DNA from: Acanthaster planci
Lineage: Eukaryota > Echinodermata > Asteroidea > Valvatida > Acanthasteridae
Assembly (NCBI RefSeq): GCF_001949145.1
Contig: NW_019091495.1
Span: 1,393,733 to 1,457,732 of the forward strand
Direction: 5' to 3'
DNA length: 64,000 nt
Positions within the stretch are counted from its first letter, which is position 1, and every line of letters starts with the position of its first letter. The notes under the pieces are model-generated. The model was not told the DNA's origin. It saw only the letters and a program-made list of their open reading frames with translations, and ran no database searches. The position numbers and the translations under genes were made by a program. Positions 56,001 to 64,000 of the stretch are shown here, one piece after another.

Positions 56001-59000
56001 GATGTTAGATTTTATCTGAAGCAGTTAAACTTTCCTTGTATTTTATCTTTTCAGAATTATAAGCATTACTCCTCAGCATTCTCTGACGAAGAAATTGATC
56101 CATCAGAAGATCATGATTCTAGTCATCAGAGTCAAGGATTCACCATTGAAGAGCCGTTCCAAGATTACCCGGCATCTCCAGCCCCTAAACTGGATCCTAG
56201 GAAGGGTGAGGCCCGTGATACATTGAATGTCAAGATATGTGGTACTAGAAGTGTACCAGTTATGACAGAGCACCAGTCACCAGGTTTAAGCATGGAGGGA
56301 GTTGGCATGGCTGAAGGAGGTGTAAAGAATGCCAGTGATGTCATCAATGGGTCCCAGAGCACCCCTTTGTCATCTCTCTCGGAGGATCAGACAGGAGCTG
56401 TAGGAAGCAGTAGCAATGGAAAGGAACATGTGTATTACTTCTATCAAGGTTTGCACCAATAATGTCAGACGTAACTGGCTACTTGTTGCTCTTCACTTTG
56501 AGAGTCTTGTATAAATTTGTATTGACCAAAAGTTGCAGTATTCATCAGTGTCTTTTGTGGAACAGCGTTTCATTCCAGATTTTCATTCCAGGGGCACATT
56601 CAAATACCCAGAATTTTCGTGCACTTTTTTGAATGATTCCTTTGGAACTGTTTTGATCGATACCACAAATACAAATACCTGTTCTCAGGCTTTTTCCAAC
56701 TAGATTGAAACTCTCATTATTGCCAATGGAATGTATAAAATATTCTGAGAATTCCTTTAAGTATATTAAATTAATCACAATTAACACCAATCCTGACAAA
56801 TTTGTCCAAAGTTACTTATTTTTCCGTCATTAGCTGAAGATGGCCAACATCTGTACCTACATTCACTGAATGTGCGCTGTCTGATTCGAGAGCATGGAAG
56901 CTTTGCTGAGTGCCCAGAGACAATTACAGCAAAGATTGTTGAGGTGATACACATGTCAATGAATGAGGTAATTCCACCTGTTTCTTCATCTACTAATAAG
57001 GACTTGGAGGAGACAGAAATTTGCCTGGTGAATCCAGAAAGGTTATTGGCGAGCCGAGCCATTACTGTTGTACCTTGGGCTGGATTCCCTCGAAATTGCA
57101 ACAGACTTGTTGCTGTGCTCGAATGCAGTGCTAGATCTTGTAAACAGCCATGTAACTTTCCCTCCAATCAGCTGATTTCCACATTTTTCACTTCACACTC
57201 ATCTTTAAAACTGCAAAACACTGTACAAAGCCTTGTATTGGATTTGGTATTTCGTCATTTTTTGGTCAGAGCCATGGTGCATGCCTGTGTAGAGTTCAGT
57301 GGATTCCCAGCCATGCCAAGGCAATTACAGATTTAACCGTCATAGGACAGTTAACGGATTTACTATTATGCCGAGTATTCTTACGGATCCAAAGATGACA
57401 TTTGGAAGCAACATGCAGGATATGAATGTCAGTTTATTGAGTACAAGTAAATTTGGCTGTCAATGTTTGACGAATGCAGGCTCTCCGTCGCCGGCTGAGA
57501 TACCTTTTCCACCTGCCGCTGACTTGTGACTTTGGAATTTGCGAGCTGGAATTCAAACCACCATTGGTTTCCAAGGCAACCTTGCAGTGCTTTGCAGGTA
57601 TGTAGGAATGGTATCAAAGTAGGAAATCTTTGTATAATCATTTGAAAATTGTTGATGTTATTCTAAGCTGTAAGTCACTCTAGATGCAACTGATTTGAAC
57701 CAGAACATATTACTGAATGATTAAGCAGCAAGACAAAGGAAGTTTTCTTCATAGACGTATATGTTTTTATTATAATATATAATATATTATAAACATTAAA
57801 CTAAAGATGAATGCTAGCAAGATAAGCTGTCACTGTTTTTTCTTATTAATGGGATAAATTTTCTGTGATGAGGTTAATACACCTCTTGAAATTCTCAGGA
57901 AATTCAAGAAATTCTTGTGTGTACATTCTAAAGAATTATATTGATTCTAAAGTGTTATAAAACAGCACACAAACCAGTCCTCATTAATTACGTTTGTAGA
58001 ATTCAATGTTTGTACTAAAAGTCTTAACTGTACCTCTCTGCAGGAGACTTCCAGCAAAGAAAAAAAGTCAGGGAAAAGAAGGCCCGCAATGAGAGAAGAC
58101 AGGAACGCAAGATGCAACTCAAGGAAAACAAAAAGAATGGAAAACGTGAGGAAAATCTTAACCAATATCAAGTACTAACAGTCAACACAGTTGAGTGCAT
58201 TTTAGAAGCATTCAACATCTGTTGTTTTCATTTACCCAGATCCACCTCCCAAGTTCTCCTTACATAGCAGTACCCAGTTTCCTGCCTTTGGTGTAGACTC
58301 CATACCAGCGGATGTTTCGTATACCATCTCGGAGACATCATCCAGTGTGGCGTCACAAGACTCACCGATATCCTCGTCTGTTAGTTCACCTGTGAGTCTA
58401 AGCCAGGAGGAGACTAGTCATGAAGGTGTGGTCCGTGGTAGTACAGGTGTGTTTCTGTATCCTTCCTGTTACATTGCACAAAGCAAATTGAGCTTTTGGG
58501 TGGCATTTGTTAAAGAGTGGGCGTTTTGAATATTTAAATTAACCCCAAATTTGTGATTCATCCCATCTATAACTTGAAATGCATCCGGTCCCAAAAGTGG
58601 CAGTCCAGACCAGATCCACATGTATTTCTAGTACACATAATTTTTTTTGAATACAGGTATAGTGCACTAAAAGACATAAATGCCAAATATTTGAATGACT
58701 AACCATAAGTAACAACTGGGGGTCAACCTCTTACTTTGTTTCTTTTTGATGTCTCACAAAGTTTCCTGATAACTGACTCAGACACCAGATACTCTCAAAT
58801 CTTCAGGCTTTTTGAAAAAGGATATTTGTCATGACAGACAATAACAAGAGCATACTACATTTTTTGGGGGGGGGGGGTTTGTGCCTCACCTGACGTAATT
58901 AGTTTAATGGATACCATATGGCCAGCATTGTCTAAGAACTCACAAGATCCTGCCAGTCAACTCCTGTAGTGAACTTTTTTCACAGCATGACTGCAAACCT

Positions 59001-61133
59001 AATGACTGACTTGCTGTGCACATATTGATTATTTTTGTCAGCATCTGGGCACTGTGGGCTTGATTCAGATAGTATTGGTGAACCATCACCTGTCATTGGA
59101 AGCTGGGCATCAGCAGCTAGCGTGGAGGACCACACAACCTCCTGTCCATCATTTGCACAGGTAGGAACTCCTAGCCACTTTGTTACTGACCCATGATGTC
59201 CCATTAGGTGGACTTGGTGTTCAAAATGTAACACTGCTGAATGGAACTTCAGTTGTGAGATTTGTCAGGATTTTTCCTGATTTTAGAAATTTTTCATCTG
59301 CAATTTTCATGATCTTTCTAATTTCTTTTAAAATCTGGCAAATCTTTTTCTTGCCATTAATGTGATTTTACGTATAAAATGGACATTGAGCTCAAGCTCA
59401 AGATGAGGGTATTTTAAGGGCTACTGACACATGTACATGTAGGTAAACACAAATTTATACCATAGACCCTACGCTGCTGTGAGGGCCCTCAAAACCTCTG
59501 GCGATTATTTCATGGATATCATTTTCCTCTAATCTCACTCCGTGGCTGTGAAAGTATATTGAGGTTCATATTGGTCGATTTGCCTTTTGTCAATCTGCGG
59601 TGCAAAGTGTTTGATATTGATGTTGGAATTACATGCCATCTTTGCTGTTATTTTCACAGATGTTGCGTGAAGGTAAAGCTCGACCAGAGACAAGTCACTG
59701 GCCTAAGATAGAGAAGGCAGGAGAGTCAAGAAGCTTGACTGACAATCTAGCAGGAGACAGTAGAACGCGTAAAGCCTCTGGCCCAGGTAATGGAATGTCC
59801 TTTGAAGTAGTGGGTAGTGACTTATGATCAGAGGGTCAGGGGGCCAAAACCAACTGGCGGTTGTTTTGTGTGTTCTTGGACAAACCAGTCTCTCAACACT
59901 TTCCTCTGTGCAAGTGTCTCTAGCACTCTGTGCCATAGGTTATGTGACAGCTTTATGAGAACACTTGACCCACTATGTGGCATAGATCATAAAACCATGA
60001 TCTCTAGCCTACTGGTTCACCAGACTGGTGCCAATCTGACGTTAATGAATTCTGCAGTATTTATAAAATACTATTTCATGAATTTTGTTTCCAGGCCCGG
60101 ATGGTAGTGACGACAGTTCTAATGAAGACTACGTTCCAGTTCCTCAGTATAAAGAAGCATTCAGTGATGCGATACAAGCCGCTCTAGACAGAGCAGCTGT
60201 ACTGGCAGCTAGTAACAAAACAGGTTAGTCTGCAAAGATCTTACGGGATTAGAAAAGGTGTGGGAAGGTTGCCACTATTGAATACTGAATTTGAAGTATT
60301 CTTTTTGAGGGGCATATTGTTTCTGCCTCGTCCTTCTCTGGGCGGGTGTGTGGCGATGGGCGGGTGTGTGGCGATGGGCGGATGTGTGACGAACCCGCCC
60401 ACACACCGCATGGGCGGGTGGGTGGCGATGGGCGGGTGTGTGGCGATGGGCGGGTGTGGTGTCCACGAATCTTGTCAGCACGATAATTTGCGAATTACAA
60501 GTTCTACGGACTTCAAATTTGAGATGTAGGTTGTAATTAGTGGTCCTAAGAAGCCTATTGAATTTGGATGCAAAATATTAAGGTTCAAGGTTCAATTGGC
60601 TAAAACAGTAAAAAATCTTGTCAGCACGATAACTTTGGAATATTCAAACATGTCCTGTGGACTTTAAATTTGGTATGTAGGTTGTAACCAGTGGTTCTGA
60701 GAAGCCTATTGACGTTGGGTGCAAAATATTAAGTTTCAAGGTCAAATTACTCAAATGAATAATGACATGTTTAGGGGATTTCATGCAGTCTTGGCGGGGC
60801 ATATGTGTTTGTCAACACACCTGTCTTATTGTTACATAGAACGATAAGAGATGGAACGTGATGCAGATTTCATTCCTCACAACTGTAAAAAGTTAACTAC
60901 ATATTGAGATACTTTATAAAATCACTAAAAATGTACAGTTCAGTTGATCCCAGGCACTGGTGGGATTACCGCTGTTGTTTTGTTGCTTAAGCTTGGCTGT
61001 ACTTGCATTGGTTTTTCGTCTTTTTAATGCAGATGATGAAGTGACTTCATCTCCTGGTTCAGGTAAGCGAGGAAGGAAAGGAAAGAAGAAACAACAACTG
61101 CTTTTCTCAACGGCCGGCCCACGATTCAAATGA
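44050..61133 (+). CDS. RNF10: RING finger protein 10, 21 exons, complete
   Basis: Predicted 863 residues (human about 811). Exons: 44050-44122, 46315-46493, 48680-48879, 49054-49144, 50273-50330, 50547-50673, 52731-52864, 52958-53022, 53189-53242, 54805-54849, 54978-55038, 55225-55298, 56055-56448, 56834-56967, 57480-57597, 58044-58145, 58240-58446, 59042-59160, 59660-59786, 60095-60223, 61033-61133. Every phase closes. Family blocks in order: basic low-complexity N-terminus, [12 protein letters not shown]3HC4 RING (C191, C194, C206, H208, C211, C214, C229, C232) split between exons 5 and 6, [26 protein letters not shown], the [14 protein letters not shown] basic helix, P-S-F-A-Q-M-L-R, and the C-terminal Q-Q-L-L-F-S-T. 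RNF10 is a cytosolic/nuclear E3 ligase; in vertebrates it ubiquitinates 40S proteins uS3 and uS5 on stalled initiation complexes and also binds MEOX2. The ATG was chosen because exon 1 joins exon 2 in frame (N-K-K|D-N-G-R). Introns hold several transposons. Confidence 0.94.
44877..45447. mobile_element. TIR element with CAGTAGRGG ends
   Basis: The left end is CAGTAGAGGTGCACATCACA. The reverse complement of the right end is CAGTAGGGGCGCTGCC, then ATGCACATCACAGCT. Further inside, both arms share GACTG, AAGTCCCTTTATT and CAGTCC. The right arm has a ~10-bp insertion relative to the left. CAG-type ends suggest hAT, but I see no clear 8-bp duplication. It lies in RNF10 intron 1. Confidence 0.6.
46181..46271. 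repeat. 17-bp minisatellite, about five copies
   Basis: Tandem copies of GTGAGTCTTGAGATGCT with small changes, ending 43 bp before exon 2 of RNF10 (46315). The array lies just upstream of the branch-point zone of intron 1. Confidence 0.8.
46903..48508. mobile_element. 1.6-kb TIR element with TA duplication
   Basis: The left end CAGATCAGAATTTTAGCC and the reverse complement of the right end, CAGGTCAGAATTTTAACC, agree at 16 of 18 positions; ACACGCT occurs further inside each arm. TA flanks both sides (46901-46902 and 48509-48510), as for Tc1/mariner/pogo elements. No transposase frame is visible. It fills most of RNF10 intron 2. Confidence 0.65.
53404..53475. mobile_element. truncated piggyBac-like MITE copy
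   Basis: It starts TTAACCCTCCTTTGG and continues AGCACAAAT and GTATTTTCTATATGGAAC, matching the left part of the copy at 54295. It breaks off at an undetermined base (53475), after which the GC-rich block begins. It lies in RNF10 intron 9. Confidence 0.65.
53476..54200 (-). other. GC-rich exon-like block of unknown origin inside RNF10 intron 9
   Basis: From about 53690 to 54130 the sequence is far more GC/CpG-rich than anything around it. On the minus strand an uninterrupted frame (54116 down to about 53830) reads a low-complexity alanine/glutamate/lysine protein ([17 protein letters not shown], ending in seven lysines and Q). It ends at a textbook donor, CAG|GTGAGG (53836-53831), and an acceptor-like CCTGCCAACTGCAG precedes Q-Q-L-M-A-T-T-K. 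It therefore looks like an internal exon of another gene. A single undetermined base at 53475 marks the left edge. Either a nested antisense gene, a retained foreign insertion, or a misjoined contig. Confidence 0.5.
54295..54639. mobile_element. piggyBac-like MITE with TTAA ends
   Basis: 345 bp from TTAACCCTCC to GGAGGGTTAA, i.e. CCCTCC inverted repeats with TTAA duplication on both sides. Inside, the phrases AGCACAAATATGCAC and TGTGC recur several times in both orientations. The right arm (TGACCCAAAGAGTGGCTTC) is the reverse complement of the left arm of the copy at 34882. It lies in RNF10 intron 9. Confidence 0.78.
55366..55993. mobile_element. pogo/Tigger-like element with TA duplication
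   Basis: The left end is CAGTGGAATGCCGCTATAAC. The right end in reverse complement is CAGTGGAACGCTGCTATACC. TA flanks on both sides (55364-55365, 55994-55995). CAGTGGAA...CGCTATAACGAA is the usual pogo/Tigger start. 628 bp with no transposase frame. It ends about 60 bp before exon 13 of RNF10. Confidence 0.78.
60340..60461. repeat. 18-bp minisatellite GGGCGGGTGTGTGGCGAT
   Basis: About six copies of GGGCGGGTGTGTGGCGAT with one inverted stretch in the middle (AACCCGCCCACACACCGCA). Strikingly GC-rich in an AT-rich intron (RNF10 intron 20). Confidence 0.85.
60471..60755. repeat. two tandem copies of a 146-bp unit (CTTGTCAGCACGATAA)
   Basis: Units starting at 60471 and 60617 share CTTGTCAGCACGATAA, GGACTT.AAATTTG, ATGTAGGTTGTAA, GAAGCCTATTGA and GCAAAATATTAAG in order. 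They directly follow the minisatellite at 60340, and the second is followed by GGCGGGGCATATGTG, so the minisatellite and this unit probably belong to one satellite-like repeat. Confidence 0.75.
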
Positions 61134-64000
61134 GACACTTTTAAGAGATATTAATGAAGTAAGATTTAATGTGTACAAGGAAACAATCTCCAATGTGCTT
61201 ATCAGTTGGACATGAGAGTTAAATGGTTCTATAAGTAATGTTAAAAATTAGCAAAAGCACTAGGCATGATGCACACGATAGGGAAAAAAGTACATAAAGA
61301 CCTCATGTGTATGTGGCAGCCTTGACCACTTTCAAATACACTACCGTAATTTTTGGAATATAAGCCGTGGCTTATACATTGATTCTCAAGCTGAAAAATG
61401 TCTCTGGTACAGTTACAGAGGTATTTTTCTTAATATAAAGCCTATCCTTTTGGCAAGAAATAGTCGGCCTACGAGATAAAAACGATCTTTCGACTTACAT
61501 GTAACTGAATTCAAGTTTAATGATTGTACGTCCCCAACCACTTCACTTTTGCTAGCCTCTGGAAAAAAGGTTAAGAGCTGATGAATGGCCCATGCAAGAA
61601 TACCAAAGTATTCAAGTTGAGGACTTAAAATTCACTTTTTATGGCAACACTTGTTTGCATTTTTCTTATTAGGATTGCATATGTAGTGGAACTATTAATG
61701 TACTATACTTGCTGTATTGGTGCTTCAGCACGCAGCCCGCTGAAATTTATGGTTGGATCGTCAGCATAACAGTGCAGTGTGCTGGTGCTGCTTATACACC
61801 GATTTAAATCTTAATTTTGCTCATTTGATCGTGCTGCAGTTTATACACTGGATGGCTTATATTCTGAAAATTACGGTATATTGTGGCATTAAGAGAATAA
61901 TCTTATGTCTAACCCATGAATTTATATGCTTGTGTGACTTCCGAGTATTGCATTAAAGTTACCAATTTAGTTATGCAGTTTGTGAGTTCTAGACAACTTG
62001 AGTTTTTGATCTTTAAATATATTTTTTGTTCAACTAGACTGTGTGAAGTATTTGAATGTTTTACCCTCTCTACGCCAAAATGGACCTTCTCTTTAGTGGT
62101 CAGTTGGAAAGGTTAGTTGTAAATCTCATGTAATGCATAATGTGCAAGGTGTGTAAGCATGAAAATACACATGTGCATGTATATAAGACAAACAGTGCAG
62201 CAATGGCATTTTGCATTTTTTTCCACGCTTTATCAAAGTGTGTTCAGTAGTGGGAGAAATTTTTGAAGGACTTTTTGCCGTTTGAAGGTATCATTTTCAT
62301 AAATGTTTTCAAAATTCAAAGCAATTTGTTTATATCATGCAAAATGGTATTAGCCATTGTTTCAAAGATGAATATTTAGTTAAGTCTTCGTGGGCCCAGA
62401 GAATGCATTCAGGTGGACAGTGAAATTGCTCAAATCTGACAGGATATGAAGACGTGGCAAGCTTAACCAAATTAAGTTGTAAATTATTTCTCAATGGCCA
62501 GAAGTTGTTCTCAACGTGCCTAAAACAGGCCAAAAAAAGTTTTTGTAATTTGAGAAAAGAACAAAATGATTTATAGAGGTTTGGTTAGTTAGCATTTAAA
62601 TATAATACATGTACATGTTTCTGCAAGGATGGTAAAAGTGGGTTTTTTTTCCGAAGATGTTTATGTTCTGTTCCACGGAATGTTTATAGGGATGATTACA
62701 TTAACACAATACAAGGCTACCAGCAATCGTATTACATATTCTGTATTATATTTTCAAGTTCTATTGTCTTTTACGCTACATTATTTGAAAAAAAAGTGCT
62801 CTGAGTTCTCAGAATGAAGGAAAGCTTGTGACTTTTATTAACAGTATGTAATAAATGCTAGTTTATAATATGGAAAATAAAGAAGCAGAAGTGTACTCCT
62901 TCAGATCTGACACTTCTTGAAGCTGGTAATAAATCAGTACATAGAATGTTACACATGTTACAATTCTTGTCATCTTGTATGTCTTGGCTTAATTACAGGT
63001 ATACGCTATTACATATGCATATGAAGATTTCATTTCCAAAATGCGATAAGCACCATCTTGGTGTCCTTCAGAATCTTGCATGTTCCCTTTCTCAGTTGCC
63101 TGAAGTCAGCTTCTAATTCTACAGCTTTAAGACAGCTAAACACAACTTTCATGAGTCAACAAAAGAAGTTTGGGGGGAAAACGGTTGAAGCTCTTCAATA
63201 CATCATAATTGTGGAACAATTTTATGTTTTTCAAATGGATATACATGTATTGGAACTAAACCTTTCATATGTACAAATCCATGTCTGCTAGTGCTTTTGG
63301 ATATTCAGCACCCAGCCATAAACTGTCAACACAGGCCTACAAAGTGAACAATCTCTCACCCCTAAGATGGCCAGTGTGCGTGTGTGTGAAGTCTATTGTG
63401 TCGCAAGATCTCTACTTCAGTTAAAAGTAAACTAAAATTGAATCATGCCATGTACAAGCAAAAACACGACAATAAACATTTTACATAAGTTCTGTCAACT
63501 AAAAGACTTGTTACCATACTAAGCAGAGACTTTGCACTAAGCATATCCACCATGGCTGTTCAAGATACTGAGTTGATGACACCTCTTCAGGAATATACCT
63601 GTACATATATCATGAAAAGATGTAAAGCATTTCCAGTGAAGTTTTTGATACAAACCAACAAAGTGCACCTTGGTGTCTCAGTACACCTCATTTTAAATTT
63701 TCAATTCACTATTTATTTTGAAGGGTATTTTGCTGCAATTTTAGTTTTATGCTATGGTAATACGTGTATTTCTATATTCATGGGCAAAACTGTGATGTCA
63801 TTAGTTTATGCACAGCAAGCTGATGATTTGTTTAAACATTATGCTGGCATAAGTTTCCTTTTCAATGTCGATTAATCTTGCAAAAGAGGCAACCCTTTTT
63901 TCAGAAAATTTTTCAGAAAGTAAATTCTAAATCTAATAGAAAAGAAAACCCTGTATGTTGAAACATGTCATTCCTACATGCCCAGGATGGCATTACAATA
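61134..64000. other. RNF10 3' UTR and intergenic sequence
   Basis: No coding exon recognised. Candidate polyadenylation signals AATAAA are at 62850-62855 and 62876-62881, but the true 3' end cannot be set. Contains one TIR element (61342-61878). The open frames in 63.0-63.9 kb are AT-driven and have no recognisable content. Confidence 0.5.
61342..61878. mobile_element. TIR element with TACCGTAATTTT ends
   Basis: The left end is TACCGTAATTTTTGGAATAT followed by AAGCCGTGGCTTATACA. The reverse complement of the right end is TACCGTAATTTTCAGAATAT followed by AAGCCATCCAGTG. The arms agree over about 25 bp, and TA on both outer ends may be the target duplication. 537 bp, no transposase frame. Confidence 0.68.

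Noticed and set aside
63552-63875. 107-codon plus-strand frame near the window end
   Set aside because: AT-driven frame with no motif or splice context; not supported as a gene.

Overview
The window is eukaryotic nuclear DNA from an intron-rich, AT-rich metazoan genome. The evidence is spliced genes with GT-AG introns and conserved phases, several families of terminal-inverted-repeat elements and tRNA-derived SINEs, and frequent TACATGTA / ACATGTACATGT palindromes. Gene content (an aminergic GPCR, RNF10, RNF215, GPATCH3, MRPL16) and composition suggest a marine invertebrate, perhaps an echinoderm or hemichordate-like deuterostome. The species is inference only. There is no operon, CRISPR array or prokaryotic feature.

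Layout. 1-1.4 kb: last visible exon of mitochondrial ribosomal protein L16 (+). 5.0-5.5 kb: an unrecognised terminal exon (-). 7.3-14.0 kb: a two-exon biogenic-amine GPCR (-) whose DRY motif reads N-R-F. 15.6-18.1 kb: a three-exon UPF0390/C19orf53 nucleolar-type protein (-), with a degraded hAT-like element in its first intron. 19.7-25.6 kb: GPATCH3 (+), seven exons, complete. 27.4-28.1 kb: a two-exon unrecognised coiled-coil protein (-), convergent with GPATCH3. 29.9-35.3 kb: RNF215, a membrane RING-H2 ubiquitin ligase (+), ten exons, complete, with an assembly gap in its last intron. 38.4-42.1 kb: a seven-exon proline-rich protein (-) of PRR11/MTFR-like architecture. 44.0-61.1 kb: RNF10 (+), 21 exons, complete; its introns carry TIR elements, a GC-rich foreign-looking block on the opposite strand and a minisatellite. 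61.1-64 kb: RNF10 3' UTR/intergenic, with one more TIR element.

The genes are independently transcribed housekeeping or signalling genes and do not form a pathway. RNF215 and RNF10 are both RING E3 ligases but from different families. All gene models were joined by hand: exon phases close exactly and the joined proteins follow the known vertebrate families, but no alignment or transcript data were available. The most noteworthy points are the D-to-N change in the GPCR DRY motif, the GC-rich exon-like block inside RNF10 next to a single undetermined base, a Mutator-like element with a perfect 9-bp target duplication, two mutually exclusive in-frame splice pairs in RNF215, and several non-autonomous DNA transposons whose ends and target duplications can be read directly. 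I found no clear sign of a wholly new biological system.
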